In this document: positions 50,306 through 59,896 of the stretch, in pieces | Position numbering within the stretch: the stretch's first letter is position 1 | Layout: every line of letters starts with the position of its first letter | Source of the DNA: Paenibacillus qinlingensis | GTDB taxonomy: Bacteria > Bacillota > Bacilli > Paenibacillales > NBRC-103111 | Length of the DNA stretch: 64,000 nucleotides | Direction: 5' to 3' | NCBI RefSeq assembly: GCF_013204845.1 | Contig: NZ_JABMKY010000003.1 | Location: 581,315 to 645,314 of the forward strand | Program-made: the position numbers and the translations under genes | Notes under the pieces: model-generated | Told to the model about the DNA's origin: nothing | The model's database searches: none | The model's input: the letters and a program-made list of their open reading frames with translations, nothing else

Positions 50306-51871
50306 ATGTTTAATCGATACAAAGCAGGCACTTCGATATTGCTATTATGTAATCTACTACTTTTTCTATGCTTTCCCAAAATAATTTCTGCCAATCAAGC
50401 GGAGACAGTGCCGGTGTTAATTGTGTACGATAGCTTAGCTAAAGGAACACCGTTTGAAGGTAATATAGACGCTATACAACGTATCCTGGCATCGTTAAAT
50501 GCTCAAGTAACAATAACTTCTTATGATAAATATGAAGCAGGAATGATTAACAAATTCAATAAAGTTATTAACATTAGTAATTTGGAAGATGTTTCACATT
50601 CACCTGAAATATTTAACCGTGATATGAATAGCTACTTTGGGGATTATATGCATATCGGGTATCAACTCCCACAACAAGTTCGACAAGAAATGGGAATAGA
50701 GGTACAAAAGCAAGCTACAGATACGCTAAAAATTACAATTGATCAACTCACACAAGATTCAATAATGGCAACGAATATCTCGTATATGGCAAAGTACAAG
50801 GGGACCCCTTATGGCACTATTGTTTTTGATAATGGGAAAGCTAGCTATCCTTATGGGGTCATTCAAGGTAACAACGCTTTTATCCCATACATGGTAAAAG
50901 GGAATCTAAGTGAACTGGCAGCATCCTATGTATTGAAGGATTGGTTACATCTAAGTAAGATAGGGCAGAATTATGTTTTGCTAAATGAAATCTATCCTTT
51001 CTCAGATCTGGATTTACTTAATGAAGCAGCAGATCGTTTATATAATGCCGGTATACCATTCATTGCAAGTGTGCAACCAGTATTTAGCAATTTCCAATTT
51101 CCTGCGATGCAACGATATTTGGAGACACTGAAGCATATTCAATCGAGAAACGGAAGTATCGTAGTGAATGCACCGGTAGTTGCTTCTACAATTAGCCCAG
51201 ATATTGCCGGATTAAACCTGCAGTTGAGTTCTTTTCTCGATGCCTTAGCAGAATACCAGGTTGTTCCACTAGGTATTGGTTCCGAATTATATTGGACATA
51301 TGATCAACATTATTCAGAGCATGGCTTGTCTATTTTTGATTCAGGCATTCTTTATGACAATCGTAATATCAGATATCATACGCAAAGAAACAATTCAAGT
51401 GTGTTCCAATCCGCGATGTATACAATCAATGGTAAAGATTTAAACACATATATGAAATCGAATAAAACACTTAATTCCTTACCAATGGATACCGCATTCA
51501 TCTATCCCTTTCCTGAAGATCGCCAAGAATTGGAAGCAACACTGGACACTTTACTAACAAGTTGGACGACATTTGCCGATTATAAAAATGGGGAGCATAT
51601 TGTGCGGACGGAAAAGAACGTATTATCCTCGCACAGGGGCCACTTGCAAATCAATGGAGAACCTATCGCCTTAAACAATAAGGTCGCCGAGATCGACTCT
51701 GATCATATCTATGTGCAAGAAGTAAAGAAGAGTTTTACGACCTTATTTTCGGTGCAAAATAATATTTTCATTGTTCTTATTTTAGGAACGTTGCTTGTTT
51801 TTATGGTATTTCTCATTATTGGATATCGTTTGTACAAACGAAAATTTACCCATCAGGAGAGGTCATTATGA
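50306..51871 (+). CDS. ydaL: DUF2334-type exported polysaccharide-modifying protein (YdaL-like)
   Basis: 521 aa from ATG 50306 (GAGGGGG eight bases before; an in-frame upstream region from 50225 overlaps the previous gene). Signal peptide (about 8-30), an exported domain with VPVLIVYDSLAKGTPFEGN and a polysaccharide-deacetylase-like barrel (PFSDLDLLNEAADRLYNAGI, PFIASVQPVF), then a C-terminal membrane helix (about 490-510) and basic tail. This matches Bacillus YdaL. It is probably a deacetylase acting on the polymer during export, although I could not verify a full metal triad. Overlaps the next gene by 4 bp. Confidence 0.75.
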   Translation: MFNRYKAGTSILLLCNLLLFLCFPKIISANQAETVPVLIVYDSLAKGTPFEGNIDAIQRILASLNAQVTITSYDKYEAGMINKFNKVINISNLEDVSHSPEIFNRDMNSYFGDYMHIGYQLPQQVRQEMGIEVQKQATDTLKITIDQLTQDSIMATNISYMAKYKGTPYGTIVFDNGKASYPYGVIQGNNAFIPYMVKGNLSELAASYVLKDWLHLSKIGQNYVLLNEIYPFSDLDLLNEAADRLYNAGIPFIASVQPVFSNFQFPAMQRYLETLKHIQSRNGSIVVNAPVVASTISPDIAGLNLQLSSFLDALAEYQVVPLGIGSELYWTYDQHYSEHGLSIFDSGILYDNRNIRYHTQRNNSSVFQSAMYTINGKDLNTYMKSNKTLNSLPMDTAFIYPFPEDRQELEATLDTLLTSWTTFADYKNGEHIVRTEKNVLSSHRGHLQINGEPIALNNKVAEIDSDHIYVQEVKKSFTTLFSVQNNIFIVLILGTLLVFMVFLIIGYRLYKRKFTHQERSL

Positions 51872-53118
51872 CAATTGCAGATATATTGATGCTAATCTCC
51901 GTCTTCTGTATATGGTCACTTTTATTGGTTAATGTGATTCTGATCGTTGCAGGCTACTTGTACTATATTCAAATCGAGAACAAACCTGTTGCACCTCTAG
52001 AGGGTGAGCCTCCCTTTGTTAGCATTATGGTACCTGCACACAATGAGGCAAAGGTCATTACAAAGACAGTGGAATCCTTACTCGCACTATCGTATCCGCA
52101 TGATCGCTATGAGATTATTGTCATTAATGATAATTCCTCTGATAATAGTAGTGTGCTTTTGGGGAATCTCCAAGCCAGGTATCCCGGGCGCAATCTGATC
52201 ATCTTGAATACCGATAATGTAATTGGTGGCAAAGGGAAGTCCAACGCTTTGAATCTAGGGTTTAAACAGAGCAAGGGAGAACTTATTGCGATCTATGATG
52301 CTGACAATACCCCGGAGAAAACGGCATTAACGTATCTCGTATCGGAAATTACACATGATGCAACCTTAGGCGCTGTCATTGGAAAATTTCGAACACGTAA
52401 TCGTGATGCAAGCCTCTTGACTCGGTTTATTAATGTTGAAACCTTATCATTCCAGTGGATGGCACAAGCAGGAAGATGGAAGTTATTCAAACTGTGTACG
52501 ATTCCAGGCACGAATTTTATTGTTCGGCGTTCAATCATCGAGCAAATGGGTGGCTGGGATGTGAAGGCAATTGCAGAGGATACGGAAATTAGCTTCCGCA
52601 TCTACTTAATGGGATACAAAATTAAGTTCCAACCGAAGTCAGTCACTTGGGAGCAAGAGCCCCAAACAGTCAAGGTTTGGTTTAAGCAGCGAACAAGGTG
52701 GGCGAAGGGAAATATTTATGTCATCGTCAAAAACATCCCCTTACTGTTCAAACGATCAGCACGAAACATTCATTTTGATATTTTATACTATCTCTCCATC
52801 TATGTGTTGTTGCTAACCTCGCTTGTCATGTCCGATTTACTACTCATCCTGCATGCTTTGGGTTATGTAAGTACAACCATTGCTAGTTTTAGCTCTTTCT
52901 TGTGGGGGCTGGCCATTATTCTATTCATTGTAGGCACGTTTATAACACTTGTCACAGAAAAAGGTGAAATGAAGCTTTCTAATGTATGGATTATTATGCT
53001 CATGTACGTATCTTACTGCCAGATGTGGATGGTAGTTGCAGCTTATGGCATGTACGCATATTTGAAGGATTTGGTTTTCAAGCGAGAAGCTAAATGGTAT
53101 AAAACCGAAAGGTATTAG
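51868..53118 (+). CDS. ydaM: Processive family-2 glycosyltransferase, BcsA-like synthase (YdaM-like)
   Basis: 416 aa. An N-terminal membrane helix precedes the GT2 domain: VPAHNE (55-60), NDNSSDNS, DxD as Asp144-Ala-Asp146, the AED acceptor motif (Glu237-Asp238) and QRTRW (274-278), the QxxRW signature of cellulose-, chitin- and hyaluronan-type synthases. Three or four C-terminal membrane helices complete the channel. No PilZ domain is present, so c-di-GMP must act through another protein, here probably the degenerate GGDEF protein at the end of the operon. GGAGAGG precedes ATG 51868. The sugar polymerised is unknown. Confidence 0.85.
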   Translation: MTIADILMLISVFCIWSLLLVNVILIVAGYLYYIQIENKPVAPLEGEPPFVSIMVPAHNEAKVITKTVESLLALSYPHDRYEIIVINDNSSDNSSVLLGNLQARYPGRNLIILNTDNVIGGKGKSNALNLGFKQSKGELIAIYDADNTPEKTALTYLVSEITHDATLGAVIGKFRTRNRDASLLTRFINVETLSFQWMAQAGRWKLFKLCTIPGTNFIVRRSIIEQMGGWDVKAIAEDTEISFRIYLMGYKIKFQPKSVTWEQEPQTVKVWFKQRTRWAKGNIYVIVKNIPLLFKRSARNIHFDILYYLSIYVLLLTSLVMSDLLLILHALGYVSTTIASFSSFLWGLAIILFIVGTFITLVTEKGEMKLSNVWIIMLMYVSYCQMWMVVAAYGMYAYLKDLVFKREAKWYKTERY

Positions 53119-53133
53119 ATTGGGGAGACATTT

Positions 53134-55224
53134 ATGAAGAAACGATGGCTGTTGATTTCGACCGTTTGTCTATTATCTCTGTTTACTGCGGTCAGCTCCT
53201 CAGCGTGGGCGGAAGAGCTTTCAACAACTGCGAATAAACAATACCAAACTAATTTTGCAGACACGTCGTTGCTGGGAGGCGTGACTTATACGCAGCAATA
53301 CTTTCAGATTGAAGATTATTGGAACGTAACAAGTGTTGAAGTTCATCTCGATTATGAGATTTCTAAACTCCTGCAGAATGAACGATCGAGTGTAACGTTA
53401 TCGATAAATGGAGTGCCATTCCACTCCTTTCGTCCGCTTATTCAAGAAACGAAACAACAACAGTTGACCGTCCTTGTTCCCGTTTCGTATCTCGTGAAAG
53501 GCGTGAATACGCTAACGATTCAAGGGAATTTCGAAACAACTTTGCCGCTCGCAGTCAATGCTTGCTTGCCAACGGCTACGCGAGATAATTGGTTGCAAAT
53601 TGCCAAAACCTCCCGTATTTCTGTGAATTATGCAAACACGGCCATTCAAAAGAATATCGGGGATTTCAATGAACATTTTATCGGGCTGGATACGATCAAA
53701 GAGGGTCTGAATGCAATCCTTGTCACTGAAGGGGAAAGTAACTTAGCCGTGCTTGAGTCGGCAACCTACGCGCTTTCTGGATTCGCTAAGGTGAATCCTA
53801 TTTCCGATAAGGGCATTCCAATTGCTGCTTATAGTGCTGATAGTATGAAAACTAAGCAGGCTATAATACTCATCTCCTTCTATAACGATCTACCTGAAGA
53901 AGTGAAATCAACGATTCCGGCGAATGATCTGGATAGCAAGGCCTTAATTAAATTGGTCACCTTTGCGGGAAAACCGACCTTGGTAGTCACTTCAACGGAT
54001 ACCGCTTTACTGGTGAAAGCGGGACGATTCATAGGTAATCAGTCATTGCTGAGTCAATTGGACACCGATACCAAAGTAGTCGATGCCACAACAGAGGTAG
54101 AATCCCCTACAGTGAGTATTAGCCGTAACATGACGTTAACAGAAACAGGAGATAAGATTGTTGGTGATCGCCATCGCGAGAAGGCGTATTTCATTTCACT
54201 TCCAGGTAACCGTTCGATCGCCGACGCGAGCAAGCTGAGCGTTAAGTATCGTTACGCGAAAAATCTAGATTTCGATCGATCTATGGTTACGCTCCTTATC
54301 AATGATACACCGATTGGTAGCAAGCGCTTGTCTATGGAGCTCGCAGACAATGATCATATTGATATTGCTATCCCCAAAACACTGAATATTAGCGGGAATT
54401 TCACAGTAAAAGTAGCCTTCGATTTGGAACTCAAAAATGCAGGCTGTATTGAGAATCAAGATCAAATGCCATGGGCGTTTGTAGATAAGGATTCCATGTT
54501 ACAGTTAAATACCAAAGATAAAGCGGATATGCTGTTTAACAATTACCCTTATCCATTTCTGAGAGATGGCAGCTATAATCAGTTGGCGGTCGTACTGCCT
54601 AAACAGCATGATACATATGTATATCAAACGATTTCGAACATTTTTAATTTATTAGGGCGTTATGCGCAGACCAATACAGGGGAAGTACTTTTTTATCAAG
54701 ATAATGTCGCGGCTTCACAATTAAAAAACCGCGAGATCATCACCATTGGTAGTTACCAGAATAATCAAGTTATCCGTAATAATAACGACAAGTTATATTT
54801 TAAATATGATAAAAGTGGTACAGGCTTTGTCTCTAATGAAAAAATGAGTATTGAAGCAAATTATGGTACACGCATTGGTTCGTTGCAATTGATAGATTCA
54901 CCTTATGGCAACGGCTTCGGGCTGCTAGCTGTCACAGGAAGCAGTTCGGAGTACGTTTATCTGGCCTCTAAACTTATCGGCTCGGAAGGTACATTGTGGA
55001 AAGTATTCGGCGATGGAGCTGTTACCGACATTGACGGGCAAATCAATGCTTTTCGTTTTAAGAAAATAACGACGACGGAGCCATCTACGGTATTGAGTGA
55101 TGTCATGGATCGTAAAGATTTGCTGGGTTTCATGGTAGCCGTTGTTCTTGTTGCTTTATTGGTTATTCTCTCGCTTATCCTGCTCATTCGTAAATACCGA
55201 GAGAAGCGGAGGGATCGAGGATGA
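53134..55224 (+). CDS. ydaN: BcsB-like exported subunit of the polysaccharide synthase (YdaN-like)
   Basis: 696 aa. Signal peptide (1-27, ending SAWAEE), two repeats of carbohydrate-binding and flavodoxin-like modules (SVTLSINGVPFHSF; SMVTLLINDTPIGSKRL), and a single C-terminal membrane helix (about 665-687) with a basic tail. This is the architecture of BcsB, the partner that guides cellulose out of BcsA, and of Bacillus YdaN (about 700 aa). Start ATG 53134 with GGGGAGA. Ends in a 4-bp ATGA overlap with the GGDEF-like gene. Confidence 0.82.
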   Translation: MKKRWLLISTVCLLSLFTAVSSSAWAEELSTTANKQYQTNFADTSLLGGVTYTQQYFQIEDYWNVTSVEVHLDYEISKLLQNERSSVTLSINGVPFHSFRPLIQETKQQQLTVLVPVSYLVKGVNTLTIQGNFETTLPLAVNACLPTATRDNWLQIAKTSRISVNYANTAIQKNIGDFNEHFIGLDTIKEGLNAILVTEGESNLAVLESATYALSGFAKVNPISDKGIPIAAYSADSMKTKQAIILISFYNDLPEEVKSTIPANDLDSKALIKLVTFAGKPTLVVTSTDTALLVKAGRFIGNQSLLSQLDTDTKVVDATTEVESPTVSISRNMTLTETGDKIVGDRHREKAYFISLPGNRSIADASKLSVKYRYAKNLDFDRSMVTLLINDTPIGSKRLSMELADNDHIDIAIPKTLNISGNFTVKVAFDLELKNAGCIENQDQMPWAFVDKDSMLQLNTKDKADMLFNNYPYPFLRDGSYNQLAVVLPKQHDTYVYQTISNIFNLLGRYAQTNTGEVLFYQDNVAASQLKNREIITIGSYQNNQVIRNNNDKLYFKYDKSGTGFVSNEKMSIEANYGTRIGSLQLIDSPYGNGFGLLAVTGSSSEYVYLASKLIGSEGTLWKVFGDGAVTDIDGQINAFRFKKITTTEPSTVLSDVMDRKDLLGFMVAVVLVALLVILSLILLIRKYREKRRDRG

Positions 55225-56075
55225 GGCGTTTACAAAGCAATATGGTTTCAGATGGCGCATTTATTTTCCTGATTATTGTCTGTTTTGTATGTATTGTATT
55301 TACCGCGGGAAATCCTAATCTCTATATCCAAAATATTATTTTCTTGAACCTCGCATTCTTAATTGCGATTGTGACCTACTTTACAAATGTGACAACGGGA
55401 TTGATTTTGAATATCCTGTTCATCTTCGGTTATGGAACATTCACGTTGTATCAAACGGTGGTTGTCGGGGGAGTAGTTGGACCCCAGAACTATTTCTGGC
55501 TCATCATGACGCCACTGTTTACGATCTCAACATGGCTTCTTACTTATGGAAATCGCCAGCTTCAGTTGGAAAATGAACAATTGCAGAAGGCCAACAAATC
55601 TCTTGCAACGGTAGATGCCAAAACGAGTTTAAAGAATACTTTTTCATTTCAATCCGATGCTACCATCTTCATGGCGCTGTCGGTTCGCTATAACATCCCT
55701 TTAACACTTCTGGTTTTCAGCGTGAAATACTGGGATGAAATACGGCGTATTATCGGGGAAGAGCAACTGATGGAGGCCGTACTTGATCTATCACAGATGA
55801 GTCAAACTAGCATACGTACAAATGATTCCCTCTATTTGCTTAATAAGGAAAATCCCATGTGGGGCATGCTGTTATTCACAGATCGACCTGGGGCTTCTAT
55901 CGTAATTGATCGATTGAGGAATAGCGTGGAGGAGCGTAATAGGAATGAGTACAGGGAGAAATACCGAGTTGAGCTTATTTTGAAGATGGGCGCGATTGAG
56001 TATTCTGCTAAGGAAGTTCCGAATCCGTTGGAGTTTATTACGTTGGCGAAGAAACAGTTGGAATTTGATGTCTAG
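55221..56075 (+). CDS. ydaK: Membrane protein with degenerate GGDEF domain, candidate c-di-GMP receptor (YdaK-like)
   Basis: 284 aa: four membrane helices (about 10-110), a short coiled coil (NRQLQLENEQLQKANKSL) and a GGDEF-fold domain. The catalytic GGDEF loop is gone (LNKENPMW, about 207-214), so it should not make c-di-GMP. However, the inhibitory-site motif RxxD is intact as Arg199-Thr-Asn-Asp202. Bacillus YdaK (283 aa) has this design and acts as the c-di-GMP receptor for its exopolysaccharide operon; the same role is inferred here. It is the last gene of the operon, whereas Bacillus places it second. Confidence 0.82.
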   Translation: MRRLQSNMVSDGAFIFLIIVCFVCIVFTAGNPNLYIQNIIFLNLAFLIAIVTYFTNVTTGLILNILFIFGYGTFTLYQTVVVGGVVGPQNYFWLIMTPLFTISTWLLTYGNRQLQLENEQLQKANKSLATVDAKTSLKNTFSFQSDATIFMALSVRYNIPLTLLVFSVKYWDEIRRIIGEEQLMEAVLDLSQMSQTSIRTNDSLYLLNKENPMWGMLLFTDRPGASIVIDRLRNSVEERNRNEYREKYRVELILKMGAIEYSAKEVPNPLEFITLAKKQLEFDV

Positions 56076-56079
56076 CTAT

Positions 56080-56121
56080 AAGGTACAGATCTCAGTTATT
56101 GAGGATCTGTACCTTTTTTTT
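56080..56121 (+). terminator. Rho-independent terminator of the exopolysaccharide operon
   Basis: AGGTACAGATC and GATCTGTACCT form a perfect 11-bp stem with inner TCA/TGA, followed by eight T residues. Confidence 0.9.
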
Positions 56122-56195
56122 ATGATGATTAACAAGTGAGAAGTATGCAAATACTACTTGAGAACTATTAGCATAAATGGAAGGGAGGATACGAA

Positions 56196-57518
56196 TTGTC
56201 TATCATGTCCAGCTTGAAATATCACTTTGAAGAAGACAGGGAGTATATTTCGCGCCAACTATGGATAAGTAGTGAGCCAATAACCTTACTAGGATTAAGG
56301 ACGCTTGTTAATTTCCCGCAATCTCTTACTATGGTGCGCGAACAGCTACACACAAGTGATGACGTAGATCACACAACACAAGATAGGCTGAAAGGTATTG
56401 GTCACAATGTTTCCGATTGTACACTAGACGAGATCATCACTGAAATATTAGATGGCATGCTCTTAGCTATTCATGAGCCATCTGGCACTTATATTAGCAT
56501 CATTCCGGTTGCACAGCCAATCAACCGTTCAGTAGCAGTGCCTTTAACAGAAAATGTTGTTAGAGGGTCAAGCAGCGCTTTTAACGAGGATATTGGGACC
56601 AATGTAGGCTTGCTTCGAAAGCATATCAATTCAAGCGATTTGCAGATTGCGACGTATCGATTTGGGGAAGTAACCAAGAATTGCGTGATTTTGTCCTATT
56701 TGCATACAACGATTGATCCTACACTCCTTAGATCTATCATCAATGCAATCGAGTCAAATTTACATAAGGATATTAGTAATGTGCAAGAACTATCCAGAAT
56801 GTTTGGATTCTCAGACTTTACACTGGTTACCCGTTACAATACTACGGAACTGCCACAGAGCGCAGCCCGAGCTTTGAAAAATGGTAGAGCGGTACTTTTC
56901 ATTGAGCGATTGCCCTTTGCATTGGTATTACCGAGCCTTGTTTCAGATTTGTTTGTGATAGCAGATGATTCCAATCATCCGCGAGTGTTTGCTGTGATGC
57001 TAAGCTTCATTCGCATTCTAGGTGCGCTAATAACCCTCATAATCCCTGGCTTGTACGTTGCATTAGTATCAGTTAATCCGGATGTGTTACGGTTTGAACT
57101 GGCACATTCCATCGCAAGAAGTCGTGTAGATGTACCCTATCCAGCCATCGTAGAGACCTTATTATTGTTGTTTGTATTGGAATTAATATTGGAGGCCATT
57201 ATTCGCCTTCCCCCAAGTATTGGACCGACACTTACCATGGTAGGGGGGATTGTACTCGGACAAGCAGTTGTAGAGGCGAAACTCGTAAGCAGCTTACTCA
57301 TCATTGTATTGGCGGCTACCACAATTTCAAACGCGACGGTCGTCGGATATCAAAATGCACTCACGATACGATTGTTTAAATATGTATTATTAATTCTTTC
57401 TGCCATTTTTGGCGTACTTGGACTTTTGTTCGGGATTGTCATAATATGCTCCTATTTAGCAGGCGTAAAATCGCTTGGTATTCCGTATTTGCAATTGAAA
57501 TATCCAAAAGGTGAATGA
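56196..57518 (+). CDS. gerA: Spore germination protein, GerA family A subunit
   Basis: 440 aa. N-terminal cytoplasmic region (about 1-230) with the family's GTNVGLLRKHI block, then about five membrane helices (RILGALITLIIPGLYVALVS, EAIIRLPPSIGPTLTMVGG, ATTISNATVVGYQNAL). A subunits form nutrient-gated channels in the inner spore membrane with B and C subunits. Starts with TTG 56196 after AAGGGAGGAT. TGCAAATA (56146-56153) and CATAAAT (56172-56178), 18 bp apart, could be a sigma-G-type promoter, which is weak inference. The nutrient ligand is unknown. Confidence 0.87.
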   Translation: MSIMSSLKYHFEEDREYISRQLWISSEPITLLGLRTLVNFPQSLTMVREQLHTSDDVDHTTQDRLKGIGHNVSDCTLDEIITEILDGMLLAIHEPSGTYISIIPVAQPINRSVAVPLTENVVRGSSSAFNEDIGTNVGLLRKHINSSDLQIATYRFGEVTKNCVILSYLHTTIDPTLLRSIINAIESNLHKDISNVQELSRMFGFSDFTLVTRYNTTELPQSAARALKNGRAVLFIERLPFALVLPSLVSDLFVIADDSNHPRVFAVMLSFIRILGALITLIIPGLYVALVSVNPDVLRFELAHSIARSRVDVPYPAIVETLLLLFVLELILEAIIRLPPSIGPTLTMVGGIVLGQAVVEAKLVSSLLIIVLAATTISNATVVGYQNALTIRLFKYVLLILSAIFGVLGLLFGIVIICSYLAGVKSLGIPYLQLKYPKGE

Positions 57519-57519
57519 G

Positions 57520-58608
57520 ATGTTCAAAAACTTGCAGGTTGCCGTCGTTTATATCATTACGCATCTAGGGTTGATATTCTTTGTATATCCAACAGATATC
57601 ATAGCAAGTACACAGGAAGCACATTGGGCACCTATTCTGGCAGGGTATATCATCCATGTCATCATCGTTTTTGTTTATCTGAAAGGACTAAGTTATTATG
57701 GCAACCTAAACATCCTTCAAATATTGATCAACAAGAGTAAAGTTATTGCTTGGATGACGCTATTTCCAGTTTTTCTATATTTGTCACTGGTTATTGTGAT
57801 TACGATAAGGGCGTATGCGGAAATCATTTCGATTGTGATTCTTGCGGATACACCAATCTGGATCCTCATGTGTGTATTGTTGGGGATACCTGTATTTATG
57901 ATTATGCATGGAGGAATCAAAGCGCTCTTGAGGGCGGGGATTCTATTAGGAATCTTATTTCTTCCGCCAATGCTTTTCGTCATGTTCTCTGCCTTCCAAA
58001 ACGTTGATATGTATTATGCACTTCCACTTATCCCAAAAGATCCCACGAAGATATTTTCATTTCTAACCCGCTTGTCCTACTATAAAAGCTTATTTGCATT
58101 TGCAGGTGGATTTTTATTTTTGGGGTTTATTCCTTCCGCTTTGACGTTTAAGCCCAAAACCATCTATATCAGCAGCGTAGTAGTACTCCTATTCTTTCTA
58201 GTTTCCGTTTATATTCCGATTCTGACATTAGGTGAAGAGACCGCACGGCAACTCGTGTTCCCTTTCATTTTTACAATAGATACAATAGAGATAAACTGGC
58301 TGATGTTTGACCGGATAACGATATTTTTTCTATTGAGCCTTATTGCGTTTGTCATGCTTTTTATTGCGATAACCTTATGGCAAATTGCCAGCTTAATTAG
58401 GACTAAAGTACAACAAATACCGAATCCCTATTTGCTGCCTGCCATCGCAATTGTAGTGTTACTCATTTGCCTATGTATTCCGGAGTGGGAGGATGTTGAG
58501 AAGCTCCTGCAGTGGAATTCATTTCTTCGGTTATATGTTTCTCTTGTCATACCAACCATTGTTTTCATTTTAGGGTACCGACATCATAGACGAGTCAGAG
58601 AAAGTTGA
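57520..58608 (+). CDS. gerB: Spore germination permease, GerB subunit
   Basis: 362 aa with ten predicted membrane helices across the whole length, of the APC-superfamily endospore germination type (QVAVVYIITHLGLIFFVYP at the start, DRITIFFLLSLIAFVMLFIA later). B subunits bind the germinant, usually an amino acid or sugar. ATG 57520 is chosen over GTG 57511 because AAAAGGTGA sits just upstream; the start is one base after the gerA stop. Part of gerA-gerB-gerC. Confidence 0.86.
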   Translation: MFKNLQVAVVYIITHLGLIFFVYPTDIIASTQEAHWAPILAGYIIHVIIVFVYLKGLSYYGNLNILQILINKSKVIAWMTLFPVFLYLSLVIVITIRAYAEIISIVILADTPIWILMCVLLGIPVFMIMHGGIKALLRAGILLGILFLPPMLFVMFSAFQNVDMYYALPLIPKDPTKIFSFLTRLSYYKSLFAFAGGFLFLGFIPSALTFKPKTIYISSVVVLLFFLVSVYIPILTLGEETARQLVFPFIFTIDTIEINWLMFDRITIFFLLSLIAFVMLFIAITLWQIASLIRTKVQQIPNPYLLPAIAIVVLLICLCIPEWEDVEKLLQWNSFLRLYVSLVIPTIVFILGYRHHRRVRES

Positions 58609-58612
58609 TGTG

Positions 58613-59665
58613 ATGCTTATGTTGAAATGGATCGTTGCCACATTATTGCTTTTTATCCTTAGCGGATGTTGGGACAACAAGGATATTAATCATCGTTCTT
58701 TGCCGATTGCTATGGGTGTTTCATATAGTCAAGGCAAATATACCGTTTTTCTTGATATTCCAAAAGTAAGTGTGAAGGATGCCATCGAAGTTGTTTCGGA
58801 GAGTGGGGACACCATTAATGAAATTATTGATCATATTAGCATGAACATGGAAAGTGAAATCGATCTTCTCCATTTAAAAATCATTGTCGTCGATAAAGAA
58901 TTTGCCAAACACGGTTTAAATGATGGTGTTGCTAGCCTCATCCGATCTAGACATGTTTCCCCGAAAACATTATTCGTGATCTGCGATGAATCGCCAGAAC
59001 GTTTTTTTCGGAAAATGGATCAAACGTCAACTGATGGGACTATGATTTATGATTTTTTTCAAAGAAACTGTGGCTTAAGTCCTGAGATTGCCTACACACA
59101 AACGTGGAAAATATTTCGGAGCATCCATTCGTTTACGAATGATGTTGTTATCCCTATTATAAAATCAGGAAATACAACGGTTCTTGAAAGCACGGGATCG
59201 GCAATCATCAAGAATGGCAAAATGGTGGGGCGACTCACGAATGAAGAAACCTTACTTATCAATGTATTTAATGGGAAACAAACGCAGGGGAAAATCGAAG
59301 TGACGGGTAAGGCTACGGTTCAAATTGTAAGTAACAAGCTTAGCCATCGTAGTTCGTTCTTGCATAATGAACCTTTATTGACGAGTAAGCTAAAATTAAA
59401 GGTAATCATCCTCGATACAAGAGGGGGAATAACGCAAGTAATGATTAAAGATGAACTCAGTAAGCTGGTGGTTGAAAGATTTGAAAAGTTATTTGAGAAA
59501 ATAAGGCTCGGAGGAGCAGATGTTCTTGGGGTAGGTCAATATTTCCGACATGAATTAACACGGCAGCAATTAGAGGATTGGCGATCTCAGTATTTTGCAA
59601 ATCTGAAAATTGATTTGGAGGTTTCAACGTCGATTCGAAATACGGGGAACTTGAAAGGTACTTAA
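58613..59665 (+). CDS. gerC: Spore germination lipoprotein, GerC subunit
   Basis: 350 aa from ATG 58613. Lipobox LSGC with Cys19 followed by WDNKDINHRSLPIAMGVS, the typical opening of Ger(x)C proteins. The three-domain body shows the IDLLHLKIIVVDKEFAKHGL and C-terminal QYFRHELTRQQLEDW segments. It is anchored on the outer face of the inner spore membrane and completes the receptor. The ribosome binding site is modest (GAGAAAG). Last gene of the operon; a possible terminator follows. Confidence 0.88.
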   Translation: MLMLKWIVATLLLFILSGCWDNKDINHRSLPIAMGVSYSQGKYTVFLDIPKVSVKDAIEVVSESGDTINEIIDHISMNMESEIDLLHLKIIVVDKEFAKHGLNDGVASLIRSRHVSPKTLFVICDESPERFFRKMDQTSTDGTMIYDFFQRNCGLSPEIAYTQTWKIFRSIHSFTNDVVIPIIKSGNTTVLESTGSAIIKNGKMVGRLTNEETLLINVFNGKQTQGKIEVTGKATVQIVSNKLSHRSSFLHNEPLLTSKLKLKVIILDTRGGITQVMIKDELSKLVVERFEKLFEKIRLGGADVLGVGQYFRHELTRQQLEDWRSQYFANLKIDLEVSTSIRNTGNLKGT

Positions 59666-59689
59666 ATTGATAACGGCGAATACATGGAG

Positions 59690-59719
59690 GCGGCGAAAAT
59701 ATTCGCTGCTTCTATTTTT
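59690..59719 (+). terminator. Probable terminator after the ger operon
   Basis: GCGGCGAA / TTCGCTGC (one G-T pair) with AATA loop, followed by a broken T-tract TTCTATTTTT. Confidence 0.6.
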
Positions 59720-59896
59720 GTATCCATTTCGTATGGTAAACTTGACCTACTAAACAAATTGTATACAAGTTCAATCCGAAATGATAATCCGAATTTAAGA
59801 TAAACGGACAGAAATGAGATTACCTAGGATTTCTTTCTTGTCTCAACAAACATCTGATGATACGATGAATACAGTTTGGAAAGGAGAGATCACCAA

